DNA of 6,981 nucleotides from Clostridia bacterium (GCA_024404435.1 JAKSPW010000069.1:1-6981); one strand, 5' to 3'. Positions 1 to 6,521 are shown, numbered from the stretch's first letter. Program-made: numbers and translations. The notes: generated by a model not told the origin, from the letters alone.

Positions 1-610
1 TGCCTCTGTCTGCTTTTCTGCCGTTCCAGATGAAAGGCAGGTCGTGGAACATCCTGACGGAGAGAGTGCGCGACTCGAGCACGCTCACGAACGGCGCGTC
101 GCCGGCGAGAAAATCCGCTCTCTCGGCGGCTGTCATCGGCATCTCCATCGGATAGAAGCTGTCGTGAGCTGTTCTCGCCTCATATCGGAGCGCTTCGGCG
201 CACTTTACGCCGCAGATTTTCTCTGCCCACGACCTGTCGGTCTTCAGCTTCGAGAGCGTCATGTAGTGCACGTCGGGCTGATACCACTCGCCGGGCATCT
301 CGTATGGCATATAGTAGATCTCGTATTCGCCCGCGCGCGGCGACTCGAAAACGACGACTCCCTCGTCGCGTGTCGCTTTTTCGATGATTATGTTGTCGAC
401 TTCACTTGCGGCGACTCCCTCGACGGACTCTTCGCCGACTTTGTTGTAGCGGATACGGATCGCCATATTTTCGGGGGCTGTGTCCCTCCGCCTCCACGGG
501 AGCGTGACTCTGACGTATTTCCCCTCGGGAGCGTCAACTATCATTCTGTGGTTGCCGAAGCCCGCGTTCATGTTCCACTTCGCGGCGGCTGTCGTGTAAG
601 TTATGCTCAT
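1..610 (-). CDS. N-terminal part of a putative DUF6067/GH123-like glycosidase (3' end outside window)
   Basis: About 203 residues of an open frame run from ATG at 610 off the window edge with no stop. The start has AGGA-type pairing (GGAAAGGAAA) inside the end of the kinase gene, three bases after its stop. The protein opens MSITYTTAAAKWNMNAGFGN and has no signal peptide. Visible beta-strand-rich segments include YVRVTLPWRRRD (from residue 32), a stretch around GVVVFESPRAGEYEIYYMPY (near residues 84-103), VHYMTLSKL, and the later LESRTLSVRMFHDLPF. The LPWRRRD and GEYEIYYMPY patterns remind me of the N-terminal beta domain of large DUF6067/GH123-type glycoside hydrolases from Bacillota, which usually exceed 900 residues. 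That is recall of family style, not a search result. No catalytic residues are in view. The location in a cluster with two other glycosidases supports, but does not prove, a carbohydrate role. Confidence 0.6.
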   Translation of the reverse strand, partial: MSITYTTAAAKWNMNAGFGNHRMIVDAPEGKYVRVTLPWRRRDTAPENMAIRIRYNKVGEESVEGVAASEVDNIIIEKATRDEGVVVFESPRAGEYEIYYMPYEMPGEWYQPDVHYMTLSKLKTDRSWAEKICGVKCAEALRYEARTAHDSFYPMEMPMTAAERADFLAGDAPFVSVLESRTLSVRMFHDLPFIWNGRKADRG

Positions 611-613
611 GGT

Positions 614-1159
614 CTATTTCCTTTCCGTGATGTAGCTTTTTATCATTTCTGCGGCTTTCTCCGTGTCTGACGCTCCGTTCACGATGACGTCAGCCGTCCA
701 TTTTATCGGCTCGACGAGCTGATCGTGGCGGAAGCGCACCATATCGAGGTACACCTCTGCCACCTCGTCGAAGGACAGTCCCCAGCTCATGTTGCGTTTC
801 AGCCTTCTGACGGCGCGCTCGTCGTCGCGGCAATCGACGTACACTCTGAGAAACAGCTTTTCTTTCAGATATTCGTCGGAGAGCGCAAAGAGCCCCTCGG
901 CTATCACGACGTCTGCGGCGGCTGAGTCGATCTCACGGTGAAAAGCGTCGAAGTCGATGGCATCCGGCACGTTGTCGTCCATGTACGTCTTGCCGCTCAG
1001 ATGCGAGACGTTTTTCGGACGTTCGTCCTCGCTTTTGTAAAAAGCGTCCATGTTGACGAGCTTTACGGTAAAGCTTTCCCTTAATTTTTCGGCAAGTATT
1101 TCGGCAAAGGTGGATTTTCCGCTTGCGGTGCCGCCCGCGATTCCTATTATGAGAGACAT
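614..1159 (-). CDS. udk: Uridine kinase-like P-loop kinase (PRK/Udk superfamily)
   Basis: This is a 181-residue kinase of the uridine kinase/phosphoribulokinase superfamily, expected to phosphorylate uridine or cytidine to UMP or CMP in pyrimidine salvage. It shows a Walker A loop GGTASGKS (9-16), the acceptor-site segment NMDAFYK (36-42), DDNVPDAIDFDAFH (61-74) matching the family's DHPDAFD-type motif, the VVIAEGLFAL strand (84-93) with Glu88, the Arg-rich lid segment AVRRLKRNMSWG (116-127) that contacts ATP, and RFRHDQLVEPIKWTADVIV (142-160) near the end. It is shorter than canonical Udk (about 205-215 residues), missing most of the final helix region, so another small-molecule acceptor is possible. 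The start is supported by a strong GGAGGGG at 1169-1163. The gene follows the acetyltransferase by 16 bases and ends three bases before the next gene, whose ribosome binding site lies inside its 3' end. Confidence 0.82.
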   Translation of the reverse strand: MSLIIGIAGGTASGKSTFAEILAEKLRESFTVKLVNMDAFYKSEDERPKNVSHLSGKTYMDDNVPDAIDFDAFHREIDSAAADVVIAEGLFALSDEYLKEKLFLRVYVDCRDDERAVRRLKRNMSWGLSFDEVAEVYLDMVRFRHDQLVEPIKWTADVIVNGASDTEKAAEMIKSYITERK

Positions 1160-1162
1160 AGT

Positions 1163-1169
1163 CCCCTCC
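1163..1169 (-). promoter_or_regulatory. Strong Shine-Dalgarno sequence for the uridine kinase-like gene
   Basis: The minus-strand sequence GGAGGGG ends three bases before the ATG at 1159. It is the best ribosome binding site in the window. It sits in the 16-base gap after the acetyltransferase stop, suggesting the kinase can be translated without coupling to the gene before it. Confidence 0.8.
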
Positions 1170-1170
1170 G

Positions 1171-1184
1171 ATATTTTAAAATAT
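1171..1184. repeat. Perfect 14-base AT-only palindrome at the acetyltransferase stop
   Basis: ATATTTTAAAATAT reads the same on both strands and contains the TAA stop of the acetyltransferase gene. It is followed on the minus strand by the kinase Shine-Dalgarno sequence. It has no GC pairs and no loop, so it is not a credible rho-independent terminator. It could be a small operator or simply chance in an AT-rich gap. Confidence 0.5.
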
Positions 1185-1793
1185 CTGTCCCGGAAGCTTC
1201 AGCTTTTCCTTCGGCGGGAAAAGGCTGTCGAAGGCTTCAGCGTCTTTTTCGTCGACAAAATAGCACTCGGGAGTCGAATACTCTCCCGTCACGCCGTCGA
1301 GATAACCGGGTATCAACTCTTTGCAGAGAAAGAACGAAGCATCCTCACCCTCGGGAAGCCCCGCATAACGGATGCCGAACTTCTCCGCAAAATCAAAGCC
1401 GCTCTTCCCGTAAAAATCAATGTTTCCCTCGAAGCAGACCGCGCCGTAACCGAGAGACACCGCCTTTTCAAGTGTAAAGTCGAGCAGTTTCTTGCCGTAC
1501 CCCTGCCTTTTGAGCTTATTTGAAATACAGATCGGTCCCATGGTGAGTATCGGTATCTTTCTGCCGTCGTCGGCGTCGATCTTCGCCTTTACAAAGACGT
1601 TCTGCCCGATGATCTCACCGTCTTTTTCCATAACGTAGTCGAGCTCAGGCACGAAATCGGGCGAGTGCCGCATCTCATGCAGAACGAAGTGCTCGAGGCA
1701 TCCGGGACGGTATACGTTCCAGAAGCTCTCGCGCACGAGGTTTTCAACCGTTCCTGAGTCTTCTGTTCTTTCGTTTCTAATAATAAAGTCCAT
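1176..1793 (-). CDS. GNAT-family N-acetyltransferase
   Basis: This 205-residue protein has an N-terminal GNAT domain, which transfers an acetyl group from acetyl-CoA to an amine on a small molecule or protein. The opening IIRNERTEDSGTVENLVRESF (from residue 4) is the usual first strand and helix. YVMEKDGEIIGQNVFV (53-68) covers the following strands. Motif A is ILTMGPICISNKLKRQGYGK (82-101), where KRQGYG (95-100) is the acetyl-CoA pyrophosphate loop, and FEGNIDFYGKSGF (121-133) is the GNAT motif B strand-loop in the style of YhbS-like enzymes. The tail beyond about residue 160 (ELIPGYLDGVTG, then a segment ending FPPKEKLKLPG) is an extension typical of that subgroup. The acceptor cannot be read from the sequence. 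The start is supported by GGAG six bases upstream, within the end of the lipoprotein gene. Its TAA stop lies inside a perfect 14-base AT palindrome before the kinase gene. Confidence 0.88.
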   Translation of the reverse strand: MDFIIRNERTEDSGTVENLVRESFWNVYRPGCLEHFVLHEMRHSPDFVPELDYVMEKDGEIIGQNVFVKAKIDADDGRKIPILTMGPICISNKLKRQGYGKKLLDFTLEKAVSLGYGAVCFEGNIDFYGKSGFDFAEKFGIRYAGLPEGEDASFFLCKELIPGYLDGVTGEYSTPECYFVDEKDAEAFDSLFPPKEKLKLPGQIF

Positions 1794-1796
1794 TTT

Positions 1797-2273
1797 TTAC
1801 TCCAATGTAAATTCAGTGTCGGGGACGGTCACCGTGCCGCCCGCCGAAAACTCTGTGCTTGTTGTGAAATCGTTGCCGTAGTCACTTTCGGCAGGGGACG
1901 TGTTCGAGAGGAATTTCACGAACGACTCGTCCGTGCCGCTTAGATCGAGCACGTAGGCAAACGGAAATCCGTTTTCGTCTCCCGTCTCGTAGACCTTGAT
2001 GTTTGAGCTCACGGCAATGGGGTCCGAAAACGACTCCGCTTCCGCTTTGTCGATGATCGACGCGCCGTACCACGTCCTTCCGTTGAAGGTCATGTAAACG
2101 GTCCCGCCGCTCCTCTCGAATACGGGAGCTCTCTGGAAGGCGACGGCACTCGTGTACGTTATGACTGCCTCCACACCGTCATCTCCCGTTACCTTTATCG
2201 AATGAGTCCCGCAGGACGTCAGAAGAACAAGGCAAAGCACCGCGGCAATCATGAAAAACAATGCTTTTTTCAT
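1797..2273 (-). CDS. Small lipoprotein of unknown function
   Basis: This 158-residue protein opens with a classic lipoprotein signal: KK at positions 2-3, a hydrophobic stretch FFMIAAVLCLVLL, and the lipobox LTSC with the acylated cysteine at residue 21. Processing by Lgt and Lsp would leave about 138 residues tethered to the outer face of the cytoplasmic membrane. The mature part (IKVTGDDGVEAVITY, GTVYMTFNGRTWYG, NIKVYETGDENGFPFAYVLD) is rich in beta-forming, Thr/Ser/Gly residues and has no further cysteine and no motif I recognise. It is not a full solute-binding protein, being much too short. Its stop is three bases before the acetyltransferase start, and its own start is two bases after the Ntn hydrolase stop, with GGAG in the 3' end of that gene serving as ribosome binding site. 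It is the only clearly exported product in the window. No function is proposed. Confidence 0.85.
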   Translation of the reverse strand: MKKALFFMIAAVLCLVLLTSCGTHSIKVTGDDGVEAVITYTSAVAFQRAPVFERSGGTVYMTFNGRTWYGASIIDKAEAESFSDPIAVSSNIKVYETGDENGFPFAYVLDLSGTDESFVKFLSNTSPAESDYGNDFTTSTEFSAGGTVTVPDTEFTLE

Positions 2274-2275
2274 TT

Positions 2276-2965
2276 TCAGTTCTCCAGCATCTTTTTGTTT
2301 ATTTCGTCATACTGTCTGTCAAGACACCAGTATACGGTTTTGTCATCCGGCGTGAACACCATTGACACCACCGTCGGGCAGACCGTCTGCGAGGCGGCTT
2401 TCAGCACCCCGAAGCACTCCGCGACATCGAACTTTTCCGCTTTTTCGAGCATCCCGACGGCAACGTCGTACCTGTCGGCACCCATCCACGGATGAGTTTC
2501 GCTCTTTCCCTTGAACGGCGAAAAATTCGTCATGACCGAATAGCGGGGGCGCTCGATAAAGCTTGCTCCCTGACCGGGAGTTATCTGCAGGACGTTGCCC
2601 GCCGCGTCCGAGAGCTGTGCCTGAAAGGTGACACCCGAAACGCTCGAGACGTGAGTCGTCCCTGCAAGGCGTCTCGTTTCGTCAAAGGTGCGTTTGCCGA
2701 GAAGCAGGTCGACGTCAAGGTTTATAACGTTCACGTCAGCATCCGTCTTCGCATCGCTGCGCGCGTCGTACGGGTAGCAGGTCGGCATCGCGATGAAGTC
2801 TCCGCGCGAGTTCGCGCCGAACAGCGGGAGCCACCCTTCGGTTTCATCCCAAATCGCGATGTATACTTTATCGTCTTCGCAGACTACCTTGTGCTCCATT
2901 CCGAGGAGATCGAGGTTGAAGCCGATGACGGTTCTTTCAATATTTGATACGATCGAAGTACACAT
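2276..2965 (-). CDS. Linear-amide C-N hydrolase, choloylglycine hydrolase/penicillin acylase-type Ntn hydrolase
   Basis: This is a 229-residue N-terminal-nucleophile hydrolase. The protein begins MCTSIV, so removal of Met would expose Cys2 as the catalytic nucleophile, as in bile salt hydrolases and penicillin V acylase, which cleave linear amides. Other family landmarks are GFNLD (15-19) with Asp19, GANSRG (50-55) in place of the usual MNEKG loop, SDAAGNVLQI (119-128), TNFSP (146-150) with Asn147 matching the oxyanion-hole Asn, DRYDVA (164-169) with Arg165 matching the conserved Arg of the SRF motif, and the final strands VVSMVFTPDDKTVYW. The Arg normally found in the GRNMD motif is Phe16 here. 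It is shorter than classical enzymes of about 330 residues. No signal peptide is possible if Cys2 is the nucleophile, so it should be cytosolic. No good Shine-Dalgarno sequence precedes the start, which is three bases after the upstream stop; the start is fixed by MCTS. The substrate is unknown. Confidence 0.82.
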   Translation of the reverse strand: MCTSIVSNIERTVIGFNLDLLGMEHKVVCEDDKVYIAIWDETEGWLPLFGANSRGDFIAMPTCYPYDARSDAKTDADVNVINLDVDLLLGKRTFDETRRLAGTTHVSSVSGVTFQAQLSDAAGNVLQITPGQGASFIERPRYSVMTNFSPFKGKSETHPWMGADRYDVAVGMLEKAEKFDVAECFGVLKAASQTVCPTVVSMVFTPDDKTVYWCLDRQYDEINKKMLEN

Positions 2966-2968
2966 TTT

Positions 2969-4150
2969 TTATTTTCTGTCGATGCGGTACATCGCCATCT
3001 GACCGGGATATAGGTAGGTCTGATCGTCCTCGTTCAGACTGCTGTGTATCGGAAACTCAAGAGTCTCGTTCATGCGGATCTCCGTGAGAGAACACTTATC
3101 CTCGTCGTATTCAAAGTACCACGGGGCAAGATACGTCATGGACGCGTTGACGAGAGCGACGTATTCGACGTGACGCTCGTCCTCGAAGAACGAGATGATC
3201 GTGTCCTCGTAACCGCGCAGATTGAGAAGTTCGTGATCCCCGTCACGGAACATCGGATACTCTCCGAGCTGTCTTCCGAAGCAGTAGGTCGCTTTTCTCT
3301 TCAGCTTCATGAACATGTCGCCGAACTGATCCGAGAATATCCTCTGCGCGCGGCGCATCATTCCGTAATGCTCGGTCTCGTTGTAATACGGGTCTATCGG
3401 CGAGCCGTGGTAGTTCGGGATGATGTTCCTGTCGTAGAAGCGGAACCACATGGCACCCTTGCAGCCGCAGGCAGCCGACGTCGTGAGCTGCCACATCATC
3501 TGCTCCTCGGTCGGCACGTTGAAGCACAGATGCCCGCTGCACAGAGGCGTGATGATGACGTCCACTCCGGCATACTCCGCAGCCTCGACCTGTCTTTTCA
3601 CGTCCTTGAAATAGTTGTCTATACCGGTCGGATTTCCGATAAGCTGAGTGTAAGCGTCAAAGCAGAAGACGTGCACGCCGGTCTCCTCGACGAAAGCCTT
3701 CAGGAATTCGTTGTAGCTTCTGCCGCAGAGGACCTTTTCGTTCTCATGCGTGCTGCCCTGAAGATTGACGTACGGAGTCAGCTCCGGCGCGACTGCCTGC
3801 TGGATCTTCAGATACTTTTTTACCGTCTCAAACGCCTCCGGTGTGCTCGGCTCATCCATTGTGAAGAATCCGCCGAGAGCCTTGTGACCTTTCAGAGGCA
3901 GATAAACGCTTCTGAAATTTTCTTCATAGTCACCCGTCGCCATGTCGGTGACGTAAATTATCAGCTTCATCCCGTATTCCGCCGCTTTGTCGAGGTAGGG
4001 AATGATCGATCTCACGTCGTCCTTTCCGAAGACGATGCGCGGTGTCAGTGTTTCGGTAAGCCCCATGTCGTGCCAGCGGTCGACTTCAGCGGGTGTGAAC
4101 TCGTTTATGGGATTGTATATCCACGTTCCGAGAGGGTATTTTTTTGTCAT
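2969..4150 (-). CDS. Putative TIM-barrel glycoside hydrolase
   Basis: This 393-residue protein looks like a cytosolic (beta/alpha)8 glycosidase with a small C-terminal beta domain. The pattern suggesting this is a set of regularly spaced strand ends: LGTWIYNP (7-14) near the N-terminus, MKLIIYVTDM (61-70), GGFFTMDEPS (93-102), PYVNLQGS (126-133), VHVFCFDAYTQ (159-169), VDVIITPLCSG (196-206), and GAMWFRFYD (232-240). Asp99/Glu100 in the TMDEP motif sits where clan-A-like glycosidases carry their acid/base, so Glu100 is the best catalytic candidate; Asp165 in FDAY is a second conserved-looking carboxylate. I cannot assign a numbered GH family or identify the nucleophile. Residues from about 300 on, including VEYVALVNAS and the terminal YPGQMAMYRI, look like an all-beta accessory domain. 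There is no signal peptide. The start has AAAGGAAG (4163-4156) just upstream and follows the cluster's longest gap, 37 bases. The neighbouring GH36 gene supports a role in carbohydrate breakdown, but activity is inferred only. Confidence 0.7.
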   Translation of the reverse strand: MTKKYPLGTWIYNPINEFTPAEVDRWHDMGLTETLTPRIVFGKDDVRSIIPYLDKAAEYGMKLIIYVTDMATGDYEENFRSVYLPLKGHKALGGFFTMDEPSTPEAFETVKKYLKIQQAVAPELTPYVNLQGSTHENEKVLCGRSYNEFLKAFVEETGVHVFCFDAYTQLIGNPTGIDNYFKDVKRQVEAAEYAGVDVIITPLCSGHLCFNVPTEEQMMWQLTTSAACGCKGAMWFRFYDRNIIPNYHGSPIDPYYNETEHYGMMRRAQRIFSDQFGDMFMKLKRKATYCFGRQLGEYPMFRDGDHELLNLRGYEDTIISFFEDERHVEYVALVNASMTYLAPWYFEYDEDKCSLTEIRMNETLEFPIHSSLNEDDQTYLYPGQMAMYRIDRK

Positions 4151-4187
4151 GATGTCTTCCTTTCTTTTTCGTGCCGAAAAAACTAAA
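4151..4187 (-). other. Longest intergenic gap, with weak AT-rich inverted repeat
   Basis: This 37-base gap between the transporter stop and the TIM-barrel glycosidase start holds the inverted repeat TTTTTCG (4165-4171) and CGAAAAA (4175-4181) around a three-base loop, and the Shine-Dalgarno AAAGGAAG (4163-4156). The stem has only two GC pairs and no U-run after it in the direction of transcription. It is too short for a convincing promoter. At most it is a weak mRNA hairpin. Confidence 0.4.
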
Positions 4188-4663
4188 TTATTTCATGTTG
4201 ATGAATACGAGTCCGACGAGGCAGACGGCGATGCCGACGATCTTGTTCCACGTTACGGGCTCGCGGTAGAGCAGGGCACCTACGAGGATCAGCGTCACGG
4301 CGAGGAACGCCGCCTGAACGACGCTTCCCGTGCTGACCTGCCAGCCCGCCTTGTAGGCGTAGATCCAGCCGACCTCGAGTCCCACGATGACGAGTCCGAG
4401 CACGTACGGCGCGGGACCGCGGGATTCTCCGGCTTCAGCTCCGTGAGGTTCATGCGCACGCCGTTCATCTGAGTGACCTGCTTTATTAAGTTCTCACCGG
4501 GGCGTGTGACGAAGAAAATGATCGCCGTGACGGCGGCGCCGACGAGGTAAGTGACGGTCAGCGTGGCGAACGGGCTCACCTTGTCGGGGACTCCCTTCGC
4601 ACAGATCTGATAAACGGTGTTTGACAGCACAACGAGTGCTATCGGCCAGATATAAGCAAACAT
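4188..4663 (-). pseudogene. Half-size DMT/EamA-like membrane transporter, frameshifted
   Basis: Two overlapping minus-strand frames together encode one small transporter of the drug/metabolite transporter superfamily (single EamA-type or SMR-like unit). The first frame (from ATG at 4663) gives IWPIALVVLSNTVYQICAKG and a second helix around LTVTYLVGAAVTAIIFFV, then degenerates into an Arg/Ser-rich sequence with no membrane character. The second frame resumes with APYVLGLVIVGLEVGWIYAY, VVQAAFLAVTLILVGALLY and VGIAVCLVGLVFINMK and ends in TAA at 4190-4188. Joined, they would make a protein of about 158 residues with five membrane helices, which fits the family. The crossover needs one missing base (or two extra) and lies between about 4495 and 4405, most likely in the GC-rich run around 4423-4407. 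It could be a real inactivating mutation, a sequencing or assembly error, or less likely programmed frameshifting. Family substrates vary (drugs, polyamines, metabolites) and cannot be deduced here. The start is one base past the GH36 stop. Confidence 0.85.
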
Positions 4664-4664
4664 T

Positions 4665-6521
4665 TTATTCTTTCCTCATGGTGATCTGCATACTCTTAAA
4701 GCATCCGTCGACGTACAGATCGATCCCTTTTTCATCTATTTCTTTTCCCGTCATCTTTCTGCCGTCGGCGAGGGAATAGACCGCATCCGCGTCGAGAACG
4801 GGGAAGACTGAGACGTACTGCTGCATTACCTTTCCGACGAAGGCCACGATACGGACGTCAGAGAGGTCTTTGTTTCTGTACTCAAGCACGATGACGGATT
4901 TCGTATTGCAGAGAACGTGGCAGAGTGCTCCGGACCAGAAATCTCTGTCTGCCTTGAAGGCTTCTATGTGCCCGGCTATATCCGAAAAAGTCGTTTCGGA
5001 GAGTGAGCCGAGATCACAGCTCAGCCCGATGGTTCCTCCGGTCAGGAAGCCTTTGAGATAGCTTTTCGTTATTTCCGTGATCCCGTCCCACGAGGAGTCT
5101 CCGACGGAGATGATCTTGTCGTTTGCCACGCCTCCTCCGTAAGCCGGAATGTCATCGGTGAGTGAGCGGATCGCTGCCCAGCGCTCTATCCACTGCGGCG
5201 GCATGCGAAGCACTGTATCCGCGTACATCCTCATCCCGTGGAAGGGACTCTGATTGTCGCTGATCCAGAATCCGTCGTATGCCGCACCGTCGCGCAGAGT
5301 CATCCTCATACCGCCGGACGCACAGTTTTCAAGGTAGATATCGGGATATTTTTTTCTGAGTGCGCTGATGTATCTCGAGTGACCTTCAAAATACCTCATA
5401 AACGCGCACGAATCTTTGTCGTATTTGAGATCGGCGTTGAAGTCGAATTTGATAAACTCTGCCGAAAACCTGTCGATCAGCTCGCAGGTCTTCTCAAAGA
5501 TGTAATCAAATGCTTCGGGATTCGAGAAGTCAAGGAAGCAGGTGCCGTCTCCCTCGACGAAATACTCCGGATGAGAGGCGAATATTTTCGAGCCGCAGCT
5601 TGCCGCCTCCGGCTCGAGCCAGAAGCCGAACTTCATGCCCTTTTCGTGAACTGCTCTCGAAATCTCGGCAGTCTTTCCGCAGACTCTCACGGTCTGCGTC
5701 TCCTCCCAGTCGCCTCGTGAGCTCCACCAATCGGTCTCACCGCCGAACCATCCCGCGTCGATCACGAAGTATTCCGCGCCGATCTTTGCCGCGAGCCCGA
5801 CCTGACGCATCAGGTCTTCATAGGTGAAGTGATCGAACTTATAAAGCCAGGTGTTGTAGACGACGGGCAGGGTGCGCCGCGGGTACTTTTCGTTCAGATA
5901 GGCGTGGAGCAGATGACAGTCCATGTCCGTTTTGTTTCTGAAATCATAGTAGATGATCTCGGGCAGTGCGACCTCCTCTCCGGGCGCGAGCGTGAGACAA
6001 AGCCCGTCCTTCAGGACGCCGAGCTCCACTTCGATCCGTGCGCACTCGCCGCCGTAGTAGACACGCCTCACGTGCATCTCCCACGAGGAAAAAGCAGAGA
6101 GGTGGAAGGCGACGCCGCGGCAAGTCTGAAGACTCCAAACCGCCATGAAGGGCGCGGCACTGTAAGCGTTTCTGACGCTCTCGCACCTTGCCGAAACCTC
6201 CGTCACGAGAGTCTGCCACGCGCCCGTGCTCTCGTTCTGCCAGCCGTTGTACTGAGAATATACCTCGTATTCTCCGCCGGTCAGCGTGAACTTTGACGTG
6301 AGCGTGTGAAGGCACACGGGCTCGTCCGAAATATTCGTTACTTTGTCCCGCCTTACTTTGACGCCGTTTTCACTTTTCGTTATCTCGGAAATAACGGATA
6401 CTTTTCCGTTATCCGCCGAAAAAGAGTTCTCCGAGACGTCGGTATCACAGTCGAGCTTACCGAAGCTCCCGCTGACGTCCCACAGATCGCAGGACTTTTT
6501 TTTGTTAATAAATACGTTCAT
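4665..6521 (-). CDS. GH36 alpha-galactosidase-like glycoside hydrolase
   Basis: This is a complete 618-residue protein of the melibiase/GH36 family, which releases terminal alpha-linked galactose (sometimes alpha-GalNAc) from oligosaccharides with retention. Residues 1 to about 215 form the N-terminal beta-sandwich region, about 216-530 the catalytic barrel, and the rest a C-terminal beta domain. Barrel signatures are VVYNTW (220-225), FVIDAGWFGG (252-261), GMKFGFWLEPE (295-305), IKFDFNAD (357-364) with the predicted nucleophile Asp360, LENCASGG (397-404), and ISDNQSP (420-426) with the predicted acid/base Asp422. The textbook forms are DDGW, KWDMNR and SDNTD, so several substrate-contact positions differ; the scaffold and both catalytic Asp residues are kept. 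It is shorter than the roughly 720-residue enzymes of the main bacterial subgroup. No signal peptide is seen, so it is probably cytosolic. The start is supported by GAGAGG (6531-6526) four bases upstream and by the ATGA overlap with the methyltransferase gene. Family assignment is firm; the exact substrate is not. Confidence 0.93.
   Translation of the reverse strand: MNVFINKKKSCDLWDVSGSFGKLDCDTDVSENSFSADNGKVSVISEITKSENGVKVRRDKVTNISDEPVCLHTLTSKFTLTGGEYEVYSQYNGWQNESTGAWQTLVTEVSARCESVRNAYSAAPFMAVWSLQTCRGVAFHLSAFSSWEMHVRRVYYGGECARIEVELGVLKDGLCLTLAPGEEVALPEIIYYDFRNKTDMDCHLLHAYLNEKYPRRTLPVVYNTWLYKFDHFTYEDLMRQVGLAAKIGAEYFVIDAGWFGGETDWWSSRGDWEETQTVRVCGKTAEISRAVHEKGMKFGFWLEPEAASCGSKIFASHPEYFVEGDGTCFLDFSNPEAFDYIFEKTCELIDRFSAEFIKFDFNADLKYDKDSCAFMRYFEGHSRYISALRKKYPDIYLENCASGGMRMTLRDGAAYDGFWISDNQSPFHGMRMYADTVLRMPPQWIERWAAIRSLTDDIPAYGGGVANDKIISVGDSSWDGITEITKSYLKGFLTGGTIGLSCDLGSLSETTFSDIAGHIEAFKADRDFWSGALCHVLCNTKSVIVLEYRNKDLSDVRIVAFVGKVMQQYVSVFPVLDADAVYSLADGRKMTGKEIDEKGIDLYVDGCFKSMQITMRKE

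Noticed and set aside
44..670. A 208-codon plus-strand open frame at the left end
   Set aside because: It lies opposite the partial DUF6067-like gene and the kinase end; the translation is low-quality (Arg/His/Cys-rich) and the minus-strand reading has coherent protein features and a ribosome binding site.
1171..1184. AT palindrome as a rho-independent terminator or an operator
   Set aside because: It has no GC stem and no loop, and a single copy without a partner site is weak evidence for regulator binding; kept only as a repeat.
4165..4181. Inverted repeat TTTTTCG / CGAAAAA as a transcription terminator
   Set aside because: The stem has only two GC pairs and no U-tract follows on the minus strand, so it should not stop transcription efficiently.
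3044..4186. A 380-codon open frame on the plus strand opposite the TIM-barrel glycosidase
   Set aside because: It is antisense to a well-supported gene, its Arg/Val/His-rich translation has no recognisable motif, and it looks like a codon-bias shadow.
5829..6296. Plus- and minus-strand out-of-frame openings within the GH36 gene
   Set aside because: All overlap a gene with intact GH36 motifs and show Arg-rich shadow compositions.
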